11,963 bases of DNA from Propionibacteriales bacterium (GTDB lineage: Bacteria; Actinomycetota; Actinomycetes; Propionibacteriales; Propionibacteriaceae), in contig JADGPB010000034.1 in the NCBI GenBank assembly GCA_017882655.1, positions 1-11,963 on the forward strand. The letters are read 5' to 3'. This document shows, piece after piece, positions 1-5,612 of this stretch. Below the pieces are notes generated by a model. The model was not told where the DNA came from and made no database searches. It saw only the letters and a program-made list of their open reading frames with translations. Each line of letters begins with the position of its first letter. Within the stretch, counting starts at the first letter, position 1. Position numbers and translations under genes: made by a program.

Positions 1-470
1 AGCTCCTCCGGCGGGATCGAGTAGTCCTTGACGAGCATCTTGGCGACCGGTCCCGGCCACGGCGGGCGCAGGTCGCTGATGGTGCTGGGATCGGGGACCG
101 CGTCGTACACGTACTTGACGGTGCGGTGCAGCCCGGACACGTACTCGAGACCCAGTCCCGCGTCCGGGAGCGCCTCGGCGAGGTCCGCCAGGAGCGCCTG
201 ACCGACCTCCGGCTCGATACCGGTGATGTCGATGACCCGACCCGCCCCCGGGTCGTACAGGATCGCTCCGTTCGACACGATCCCCACGCTGTGCCGGCCG
301 ACGTACGGCCAGATGTCGCCCATCCAGCGCAACGGCCGGGCGGTGACGAACACGACCGGCACGCCCAGCGCATCCACGGCCGCCAAGACCTTTGCCGTAC
401 GAGCGCTCACCAACCCGTCCGCGCCGACCAGCGTGCCGTCGAGGTCGGTGGCAACGAGGCGGGGAGGCAC
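1..470 (-). CDS. HAD-superfamily hydrolase (Cof-like), 3' end missing
   Basis: Probable phosphatase acting in the cytoplasm on a small phosphorylated metabolite; the substrate cannot be read from the sequence. The 156 visible residues begin with a short beta strand and the HAD motif I DLDGT (nucleophile D9, acid/base D11), then motif II VFVTARP (T43). A SNGAI stretch and a following region fit the C2-cap Cof/sucrose-phosphatase-like subgroup. Motifs III and IV lie beyond the left edge. The GTG start at 470 is forced: the reading frame is closed 9 nt upstream by the stop codon of the MFS gene, which lies in the same frame. The two genes are therefore almost certainly co-transcribed. Confident for the superfamily, not for the substrate. 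Confidence 0.85.
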   Translation of the reverse strand, partial: MPPRLVATDLDGTLVGADGLVSARTAKVLAAVDALGVPVVFVTARPLRWMGDIWPYVGRHSVGIVSNGAILYDPGAGRVIDITGIEPEVGQALLADLAEALPDAGLGLEYVSGLHRTVKYVYDAVPDPSTISDLRPPWPGPVAKMLVKDYSIPPEE

Positions 471-479
471 GTTCGAACC

Positions 480-1733
480 CTATCCGCCGACCACGGGCTC
501 GGCCGGGGCCCTGCGCACGGCGAAGCTCGCGGCCGCGACCATCACGATCGTGACGCCGAGGACGATCGCGAAGGGCGCAGCCCATCCGCCCGTGTGCTGA
601 TGGACCCACCCGGTGATCACGGGGCCGATCGCAGCCACGGAGTAGCCGACCGTCTGCATCACGGACGTGGTCCGCCGGTTCTCGTCCACGTTCCGCGATC
701 GCCGGATCACCACCGACATCACCGAGGTGAAGAACCCGGCCTGCGCGAGCCCCCCGAAGACGCACCAGACGGCCCACCACTGCGGCGCGACGAGCATTCC
801 CGCCGGCATCAGCACCCAGGCGGCTCCGATGACGACCACGGTCCGTACGGACGACCAGCGGAGCGCTGCAAGGAACGGTACGAGGAGGGGCCCGGCCAAT
901 CCTGCGGCCTGGAACAGGCTGGCGGCGACCCCGGCCTCGGCCCGCGTCATGCCCCGCAGATCGACCAGGGCAGTCGGCAACCAGGCCGTCACGGCGTAGT
1001 AGGCGAAGGTGTGGCCTGCGAACGCGATGCTGAGCAAACCGGTGACGCGCCACAGTGCCCCCCGGGTCGCGGGTGGTGCGCTGCTGCGACGCTCCACCGC
1101 TACGGGGTCACGCTGTCCGGCCCAGCGCCGGATCCGGGCTCGCGCGCCTTGGATGCCGGGTGGGTAGACGAGCACCCACGCGACGAGGGAGCCGAGACCC
1201 AGCAGGAGGCCGCTCCCGGCCGCCGTCCAGCGCCAACCAAGCAGGGCTGCCGTCGGTACCGCCAAAGCCGTTGTGGCGGTCACGGTGAGGTTGGTCGTGA
1301 TCACGTACGCACCGGTGAGCATCTCCGCGCGGTGCCGGAACTGGCGACCGATGAGCATGGGGATCGCGAGGTTGCCCATCGCCATGGAGACGCCGAGCAG
1401 GACCGTACCGGCGAACGCTGCGGTGACGTCCCCGGCCGAGCGGACCACCGATCCGAGGATGATCCCCACCAGGCAGTAGACCCCGCCGAGGTTGACGCCG
1501 ATCTTGCTCAGGATCCGCGACGCGACCGGCGTGAGAAGCCCGAAGCACAACACCGGGATGCTGGTGAGCAATCCGGCGGTCGCGGCATCGATGCCCAGAT
1601 CGGCCCGGATCGGCCCGAGCAGCGGCGGGATCACAGTGATGGGCGCACGCAGGACGAGCGCGAAGCAGAGCAGTGCGGCCACGGGGACCAGTCGCCACAG
1701 CCTCATCCGTCGCGGTACCGCGTCAGCAGACAT
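480..1733 (-). CDS. MFS transporter, CynX/NimT-like
   Basis: Integral membrane transporter of 417 residues, a usual length for the major facilitator superfamily, with about 12 hydrophobic segments and a hydrophilic central loop near residues 205-225 (RRWAGQRDPVAVERRSS). The N-terminal pattern LRAPITVIPPLLGPIRADLG, followed by GLLTSIPVLCFGLLTP, is typical of the CynX (cyanate) / NimT (nitroimidazole) group. The ATG at 1733 follows MSADAVPRRMRLWR, a positively charged lead into the first membrane span, and no strong Shine-Dalgarno is visible. It is the first gene of a two-gene unit with the HAD hydrolase. It is divergent from the phosphoribosyltransferase and separated from it by the 21-bp repeat array. 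The family call is firm; cyanate or any other substrate is only a family-level guess. Confidence 0.85.
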   Translation of the reverse strand: MSADAVPRRMRLWRLVPVAALLCFALVLRAPITVIPPLLGPIRADLGIDAATAGLLTSIPVLCFGLLTPVASRILSKIGVNLGGVYCLVGIILGSVVRSAGDVTAAFAGTVLLGVSMAMGNLAIPMLIGRQFRHRAEMLTGAYVITTNLTVTATTALAVPTAALLGWRWTAAGSGLLLGLGSLVAWVLVYPPGIQGARARIRRWAGQRDPVAVERRSSAPPATRGALWRVTGLLSIAFAGHTFAYYAVTAWLPTALVDLRGMTRAEAGVAASLFQAAGLAGPLLVPFLAALRWSSVRTVVVIGAAWVLMPAGMLVAPQWWAVWCVFGGLAQAGFFTSVMSVVIRRSRNVDENRRTTSVMQTVGYSVAAIGPVITGWVHQHTGGWAAPFAIVLGVTIVMVAAASFAVRRAPAEPVVGG

Positions 1734-1756
1734 CCATCAGCTCGATCCGTCTCATC

Positions 1757-1934
1757 TCGGAGAGACTCCCCCCGCACCTCGGAGAGACCTCCCCACCGCT
1801 TGGAGAGACTTTCCCGGCGCGAGTTCTCTCCTAACTGCGGGGAGTTCTCTCCTAGCCGCGGGGACTTCTCTCCCCGGTGTGGGGAGGTCTCTCCCAGAAC
1901 GTCAGTACGGCCCGGCCGAGCCGGACTTCTCTCG
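1757..1934. repeat. Array of ~21-bp units in two opposed halves
   Basis: Three units with core GGAGAGA start at 1759, 1781 and 1802. They are followed by four units with the reverse-complement core TCTCTCC at 1825, 1846, 1867 and 1888. A degenerate eighth copy lies at 1921-1934 (GGACTTCTCTCG). Spacing is 22, 21 nt in the left half and 21, 21, 21 nt in the right half, two DNA helical turns. The halves are mirror-symmetric about position 1816-1817. Each unit is itself an imperfect dyad, for example GGGGAGTTCTCTCC at 1839-1852. The array fills the 302-nt divergent region between the MFS gene and the phosphoribosyltransferase. No gene is supported in that region. Function unknown: operator array or dispersed repeat are both possible. 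Confidence 0.85.
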
Positions 1935-2021
1935 CCGCGAGCCGGGCGCGGCCCCGTGCGTACGCCCATTCTGTCAGCCTTCCAGGACCGCCCCCGGTGT
2001 GACGGATTGCCGCCCAGTGCT

Positions 2022-2027
2022 GGGAGG
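2022..2027 (+). promoter_or_regulatory. Ribosome binding site of the phosphoribosyltransferase
   Basis: GGGAGG lies 8 nt before the ATG at 2036 and fixes that start. It is one of the clearer Shine-Dalgarno sites in the window. No convincing -35/-10 pair was found between the repeat array and this site. Confidence 0.7.
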
Positions 2028-2035
2028 ATGCCGCC

Positions 2036-2530
2036 ATGTCAGACTCAGACGTACGCGAGGTCCTCACCTGGGAGATGTTCGGCACGGCGAGTCGCGAGCT
2101 CGCCCAACAGGTGTTCGACTCAGGGTTCCAGCCCGATCTGATCCTCTCGATCGCGCGCGGGGGACTGTTCGCGGCCGGCGCCGTCTCGTACGCGCTCGGC
2201 ATCAAGAACCTCCACGTGATGAACGTCGAGTTCTACACCGACGTCGAGGAGCGCCTGCCGATGCCCGTGGTGCTGCCGCCCGTACCGCGCCAGATCGACC
2301 TGTCCGAGAAGAGCGTGCTGGTCGTCGACGACGTCGCCGACACCGGTGGCACGCTCGCGCTCGTTCGTGACTTCTGCGCCGCGCACGTGCGCGAGATCCG
2401 TACCGCCGTGATCTACGAGAAGCCCCACAGCATCGTGAAGTGCGACTACGTCTGGCGCCCGACGGACAAGTGGATCAACTTCCCCTGGTCGACGCTTCCG
2501 CCGCTCGTCAGCGGCGCACAGGCGCAGTGA
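2036..2530 (+). CDS. Phosphoribosyltransferase (type I PRTase fold)
   Basis: Cytoplasmic enzyme of 164 residues that should bind PRPP and transfer the phosphoribosyl group to, or release it from, a purine-type base. The PRPP-binding motif VLVVDDVADTGGTL spans residues 94-107, with the paired acidic residues D98 and D99 and the TGGT loop. The N-terminal SIARGGLFAAG stretch is the PPi-binding loop region. The C-terminal VWRPTDKWINFPW is the hood segment seen in Gpt/xanthine-guanine PRTase-like proteins. Length fits that subgroup (about 150-170). The start is set by GGGAGG 8 nt upstream. The gene converges on the CBS-domain gene, with only 15 nt between stops. The base specificity cannot be decided from the sequence. 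Confidence 0.85.
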   Translation: MSDSDVREVLTWEMFGTASRELAQQVFDSGFQPDLILSIARGGLFAAGAVSYALGIKNLHVMNVEFYTDVEERLPMPVVLPPVPRQIDLSEKSVLVVDDVADTGGTLALVRDFCAAHVREIRTAVIYEKPHSIVKCDYVWRPTDKWINFPWSTLPPLVSGAQAQ

Positions 2531-2545
2531 CCAGGACGTACCGGC

Positions 2546-2974
2546 TCACTGCGTGATGTACGCCTCGTAGAGGTCCCGCTCGCTGGAGAGCTGGTCCATG
2601 CGGGCCTTGACGATGTCGCCGATGCTGACGATCGCCGCGAGGCGGCCGTCGACGACGACCGGCAGGTGGCGGATGCGGTTTTCCGTCATGAGGGCGCCGA
2701 TCTCGGTCAGCTCGTCGTCAGGAGAGCAGGTCAGGACCTTGGCGGTCATGATCGTCGACACCGTGGCGTCGAGGAGGGCTGTGCCGCGTGCGTGCAGCTG
2801 CCGGACCACGTCGCGCTCGCTGACGATGCCGTCGACCGCCGCGCCGTCGGAGCTGACGACGACAGCGCCGATGTTGTGCTGGGCCAGAAGCTCGAGCAGG
2901 CTGGCGATGGTCTCTTGGGGTACCACGGTGATGACCGCGGACCCTTTCGTCCGGAGTACGTCGGAGATCTTCAT
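2546..2974 (-). CDS. Two-CBS-domain protein
   Basis: Stand-alone Bateman module of 142 residues. CBS domain 1 covers roughly residues 8-62 (ending VSERDVVRQL) and CBS domain 2 roughly 74-130 (TENRIRHLPVV, then VSIGDIVKARM). Such pairs bind adenosine nucleotides or SAM and act as cytoplasmic energy or metabolite sensors; here there is no attached catalytic domain. The start MKISDVL is the usual family N-terminus. AAGG directly abuts the ATG, too close for a normal Shine-Dalgarno. TATCGT lies 6 nt upstream of the ATG, where a -10 box would place transcription start at the ATG, so a leaderless mRNA is plausible. It is divergent from the cystathionine gamma-synthase gene, and its partner is unknown. 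Confidence 0.88.
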   Translation of the reverse strand: MKISDVLRTKGSAVITVVPQETIASLLELLAQHNIGAVVVSSDGAAVDGIVSERDVVRQLHARGTALLDATVSTIMTAKVLTCSPDDELTEIGALMTENRIRHLPVVVDGRLAAIVSIGDIVKARMDQLSSERDLYEAYITQ

Positions 2975-2980
2975 CCTTGG

Positions 2981-2986
2981 ACGATA
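2981..2986 (-). promoter_or_regulatory. Candidate -10 box of a leaderless CBS-protein transcript
   Basis: On the minus strand TATCGT (TANNNT) ends 6 nt before the ATG at 2974, so initiation about 7 nt downstream would fall on the A of the start codon. No convincing -35 is seen, so this rests on position and the TANNNT pattern only. Confidence 0.35.
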
Positions 2987-3037
2987 CGCATTTCAACTGG
3001 CTCTGGCGAGGGTTCCGACCCATGGATGTGCCACCTC

Positions 3038-3052
3038 TCGGGACCGTCCCGA
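3038..3052. promoter_or_regulatory. Perfect 15-bp dyad upstream of metB
   Basis: TCGGGACCGTCCCGA is a perfect inverted repeat with 7-nt arms around C3045. It lies 50 nt before the metB start in the 128-nt region shared by the CBS gene and metB. It could be an operator or an RNA hairpin. It partly overlaps a weak promoter candidate, CCGACC (3049-3054), 17 nt, TAGCCT (3072-3077). Confidence 0.4.
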
Positions 3053-3092
3053 CCGGTACCCGTGTCCCCGTTAGCCTTCGCAGGTACCTATG

Positions 3093-3100
3093 AAGGAGAA
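3093..3100 (+). promoter_or_regulatory. Ribosome binding site of metB
   Basis: AAGGAGAA ends 2 nt before the ATG at 3103, with its AGGAG core 4 nt away. It is the strongest Shine-Dalgarno match on the plus strand and confirms the start. Confidence 0.75.
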
Positions 3101-3102
3101 CG

Positions 3103-4266
3103 ATGGCTGACAGGAGGACCCGGCTCACCCGGGCCACGCAGGCGGGGTTGGCCTGGGACCAGCAGCACCACGCCGTCGTACCGCCCATCTACCTCTCCAC
3201 GACCTACGCCTGGCCGAAGCCGGGGGAGTCGCCGGGCCACGAGTACAGCCGATCGTCCAACCCGACTCGTTCCCTGCTCGCGGACACGATCGCCGATCTC
3301 GAGAGTGGCGCCGGGGCAGAGATCACCGCGTCCGGCATGGCCGCACTCACCACGCTGGTCGCCGCGTTCGTCCCTGGTGGGGCACTGGTCGCGATTCCGC
3401 ACGACTGCTACGGCGGTACGTGGCGGCTCTTCAGCTCGCTCGCGCGGAAGGGGCAGTTCGAGGTCGCGTACGTGGACTTCACCGACCCCGTAGCCACCGC
3501 AGCCGTACTGCAGCGCAAGCCCGCGCTGGTCCTGCTCGAGTCGCCCTCGAACCCACTGCTCCGGATCACCGACCTGCCGACCGTCATCGATGCCGCGCAC
3601 GCTGTCGGCGCCACGGTAGCCGTCGACAACACGTTCCTGTCCCCGGCGCTGCAGCGTCCGATCGAGCTCGGCGCTGACATCGTCATCCACTCGACGACCA
3701 AGTTCCTGAACGGTCACTCGGACGTCGTGGGCGGCGCCGTGGTCGGCGCGACCGCCGAGATCGTCAAGGAGCTGCGCTGGTGGGCGAACTGCCTCGGTAC
3801 GCCGGGGGGCGCGCTCGACTCGTACCTCACCCTTCGCGGCATTCGGACGTTGGGCGTACGGATGAAGGCCCACTGCGACAACGCTCAGGCGCTCGCCGAG
3901 CTGCTGGCACAGCACCCGGCGGTCAAGGCGACCCACTACCCCGGGCTGTCCGATGATCCCGGCCACGACCTCGCTCGGCAGCAGCAGGACGGCTTCGGCG
4001 GCATGCTCTCGTTCGAGCTGAACGACCTAGCCGCGGCGAAGAGGTGCCTCGCGGGGCTGACGTGCTTCTCCCTCGCCGAATCGCTCGGCGGGGTCGAAAG
4101 CCTCATCTGCCACCCGGCCAGCATGACCCACGCGGCCATGCCGCCCGAGGTCCAGGCCGCCGCTGGAATCTCCGACGGCATGCTCCGCCTCGCGGCCGGC
4201 ATCGAGATCATCGACGACCTGCTCTACGACCTGCGCGCCGGGCTCGACCGGGCGCGCAGGTCGTAG
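3103..4266 (+). CDS. metB: Cystathionine gamma-synthase-like PLP enzyme
   Basis: Cytoplasmic PLP enzyme of 387 residues, the usual length of the Cys/Met metabolism family. It should join an activated homoserine ester and cysteine to give cystathionine (transsulfuration to methionine), although gamma-lyase activity is possible in the same fold. Visible motifs: YSRSSNPTR with cofactor-phosphate-binding Y48 and R50; ASGMAAL; the AVDNTF stretch with D175 that pairs with the pyridine nitrogen; STTKFLNGHSDVVGG with Schiff-base lysine K200; and SLAESLGGVESL near the C-terminus. The last two and the AAAGISDGMLRLAAGIE ending resemble E. coli MetB more than the lyases. It converges on the 4273-4764 gene with only 6 nt between stops, so no terminator fits there. 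Confidence 0.85.
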   Translation: MADRRTRLTRATQAGLAWDQQHHAVVPPIYLSTTYAWPKPGESPGHEYSRSSNPTRSLLADTIADLESGAGAEITASGMAALTTLVAAFVPGGALVAIPHDCYGGTWRLFSSLARKGQFEVAYVDFTDPVATAAVLQRKPALVLLESPSNPLLRITDLPTVIDAAHAVGATVAVDNTFLSPALQRPIELGADIVIHSTTKFLNGHSDVVGGAVVGATAEIVKELRWWANCLGTPGGALDSYLTLRGIRTLGVRMKAHCDNAQALAELLAQHPAVKATHYPGLSDDPGHDLARQQQDGFGGMLSFELNDLAAAKRCLAGLTCFSLAESLGGVESLICHPASMTHAAMPPEVQAAAGISDGMLRLAAGIEIIDDLLYDLRAGLDRARRS

Positions 4267-4272
4267 GCCGGC

Positions 4273-4764
4273 TCAGGCCGCGGGACCGGCCTTCCTGGCC
4301 TCGTCCACGGCGCCCAGGGCCTCGCGGAGGGACGCGATCCACTTCTCCTCGTTGGTTCCCACCAGCCGTACGGACCAGGCCAGCGCATCGGAGCGCGACC
4401 TCGCGACGCCGGCCGCGACCAGCGTGTCGAGGACCATGCGCTCGGGCTGACGCAGGCGCGTCATGACCGGGATGGCCAGCGAGGTGAAGATGACGCGCAC
4501 CTCGCCGTACTCTGCCCCCCAGGCAACCTTCCGGCCGAAGCGCAGCTCGGCCTCGTCGGCGATCTTCATGCGCTCACGACGCGTCTCCTCGCGCCAGCGG
4601 GCGATGCGCCCCTCCGCGGCCGAGTCGCTTCCCGCGCTGCCGTCGTCCGGCTCGGGGACGCGGAGCCGACCCACGACGAGGATCTCCTCACGGTCGACCG
4701 TGACATCCGGCGAGCCGGTGAACCATTCGGGCAACCGCCCGGCGAACCATTCTGCGATGTTCAT
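4273..4764 (-). CDS. Conserved protein of unknown function
   Basis: Not recognised as a named family. The 163-residue protein starts MNIAEWFAGRLPEWF, has a strand-rich segment DREEILVVGRLRVPE (about 28-43), a charged helix WREETRRERMKIADEAELRFGRKVAWG (about 61-87), and a C-terminal half with MTRLRQPERMVLDTLVAAGVARSRSDALAWSVRLV. The last part looks helical and somewhat like a ribbon-helix-helix or antitoxin-type C-terminus (VARSRSDALAW), which is only a resemblance. No signal peptide or membrane span. The frame is open upstream to 5016, but ATG 4764 is preferred because the longer version would run into the methyltransferase. It is 35 nt downstream of that gene, probably in one transcript. The start lacks a Shine-Dalgarno and sits beside GATTAC repeats. 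Confidence 0.75.
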   Translation of the reverse strand: MNIAEWFAGRLPEWFTGSPDVTVDREEILVVGRLRVPEPDDGSAGSDSAAEGRIARWREETRRERMKIADEAELRFGRKVAWGAEYGEVRVIFTSLAIPVMTRLRQPERMVLDTLVAAGVARSRSDALAWSVRLVGTNEEKWIASLREALGAVDEARKAGPAA

Positions 4765-4795
4765 GATTACATGATTACTCGGTAATCCAAGTAAC
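4765..4795. repeat. GATTAC half-sites and dyad at a gene start
   Basis: GATTAC occurs at 4765-4770 and 4773-4778. GTAATC at 4782-4787 makes a perfect dyad with the second copy (6-nt arms, 3-nt centre TCG). GTAAC at 4791-4795 is a possible fourth, partial half-site. Half-sites are 8, 9 and 9 nt apart. The cluster fills the 35-nt gap between the methyltransferase stop and the ATG of the downstream gene, and is AT-rich against a GC-rich background. It may be an operator for an internal promoter or an RNA hairpin over the start. Confidence 0.6.
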
Positions 4796-4799
4796 ACAA

Positions 4800-5531
4800 C
4801 TACGAGGTTCGGATCGCGTCGATCTCCAGCCGTACGTAGTCGATGACCGGCTCGGCCATCGCCTCCCGTACAGCTCGTACGAACGGTTGGTGCTCGTCTG
4901 CGGGCATCTTGTCCAGGTAGGCGCCGAGCATGACTGTGGCCAGGTAGGACTCGAGGAGCTCGGGGTCCTCGAGGCGCAGGGGATCGGGTCGGAGCCGTAC
5001 GGACTCGACCTCCCACCCTCCGGCCTTCAGCGCTGCCGCCGTGTCGTCCACGCCGGCGAAGCGGATGTACTGCTTCGGCTTGCCCGTCACGGTGACCAGC
5101 GCCTGATCGAGGATCGCCACCTGTCCCTGGCCACCGCAGTCCGACGTCAGCCGGCCACCCGGAAGCACCGACGCCGCGAGGTTGCGGAACAACAGCTCGT
5201 GGTCGGTGACCCAGTGGAACGCGGCCACGCTCATCACCGCATCGACCGGCGCGATCGGGAGCGGCTTCGTGAGGTCGGCGACCACGAGCGTGGCGCGGTC
5301 GCCGAGCCGGTCACGGGCAGCCTCGATCATCTGCTCCGACGCGTCGAGACACACGAGGTCGATGCCGGGCATCCGCTCGAGCAGCGCAGCCGCGTCCCGG
5401 CCGGTGCCGCAGCCCGCGTCGAGCACCCGTTCCGTACCGGTCAGCCGCATCCGATCGAGGACCCGTTGCCCCCAGCCGACGTGCGGGAGGGGCAGTGCGT
5501 CGTACGTGCGGGCGTTCCACTCGAAGGGCAT
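4800..5531 (-). CDS. Class I SAM-dependent methyltransferase
   Basis: Soluble methyltransferase of 243 residues. The SAM-binding motif I VLDAGCGTGR spans residues 36-45, an acidic residue follows strand 2 (LVCLDAS), and motif IV-like VDAVMSVAAFHWV and post-motif LLFRNLAASVLPGGRL follow. The order and spacing are those of the Methyltransf_11/25 and trans-aconitate methyltransferase-like group. The substrate is unknown. The frame stays open to 5840, but MPFEWNARTYDA at 5531 is the natural start, because a longer form would overlap the divergent dltA. No Shine-Dalgarno precedes it; TACGGT lies 6 nt upstream, the position of a -10 box for a leaderless mRNA. Its closeness to the dlt operon may be only shared promoter space. 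Confidence 0.85.
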   Translation of the reverse strand: MPFEWNARTYDALPLPHVGWGQRVLDRMRLTGTERVLDAGCGTGRDAAALLERMPGIDLVCLDASEQMIEAARDRLGDRATLVVADLTKPLPIAPVDAVMSVAAFHWVTDHELLFRNLAASVLPGGRLTSDCGGQGQVAILDQALVTVTGKPKQYIRFAGVDDTAAALKAGGWEVESVRLRPDPLRLEDPELLESYLATVMLGAYLDKMPADEHQPFVRAVREAMAEPVIDYVRLEIDAIRTS

Positions 5532-5537
5532 GACGAC

Positions 5538-5543
5538 ACCGTA
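5538..5543 (-). promoter_or_regulatory. Candidate -10 box of a leaderless methyltransferase transcript
   Basis: On the minus strand TACGGT (TANNNT) is followed by six bases and then the ATG at 5531, the same geometry as at the CBS gene. No clear -35 is visible. Confidence 0.35.
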
Positions 5544-5559
5544 GCCAGTCGCTGTCCGT

Positions 5560-5589
5560 CCATCGGCGCTGTCCTCGATACCATCGGCG
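5560..5589. repeat. 9-bp direct repeat, 21 bp apart, in the dlt promoter region
   Basis: CCATCGGCG occurs at 5560-5568 and 5581-5589, exactly 21 bp apart (two helical turns), in the 81-nt region between the divergent methyltransferase and dltA. The second copy overlaps a weak dltA -10 candidate, TACCAT at 5579-5584. A regulator site is possible; chance is not excluded. Confidence 0.4.
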
Positions 5590-5596
5590 GGCAACA

Positions 5597-5604
5597 GAAA
5601 GGGG
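5597..5604 (+). promoter_or_regulatory. Ribosome binding site deciding the dltA GTG start
   Basis: GAAAGGGG ends 8 nt before the GTG at 5613. An in-frame GTG at 5604 overlaps this site and so is a poorer start. This supports an N-terminus MDIIDRIG, which matches DltA proteins. Confidence 0.65.
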
Positions 5605-5612
5605 TGCGCGAC

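Noticed and set aside
1757..1934. CRISPR array
   Set aside because: Units are short, there are no 30-nt spacers, the orientation flips midway, and no cas gene is present.
1703..1969. 88-codon minus-strand frame with heptad-like SPxxGE repeats
   Set aside because: The 7-residue periodicity is the direct result of 21-bp DNA repeats read in one frame. It overlaps the MFS start and has no ribosome binding site or homologue I recognise.
126..2141. 671-codon plus-strand open frame
   Set aside because: It lies antisense to the HAD and MFS genes, has a low-complexity R/H/D/G-rich product typical of GC-rich shadow frames, and enters the repeat array.
2546..2974. Cystathionine beta-synthase beside metB
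   Set aside because: Only the two CBS domains exist; the PLP catalytic domain is absent, so the shared name is misleading.
2975..3102. SAM riboswitch upstream of metB
   Set aside because: The 128-nt region shows a simple dyad but none of the conserved helices or core sequences of SAM riboswitch classes that I could recognise.
4887..5612. N-terminal extension of dltA to 778 codons
   Set aside because: The extra part is antisense to the methyltransferase; GTG 5613 has a good ribosome binding site and gives a normal DltA N-terminus.
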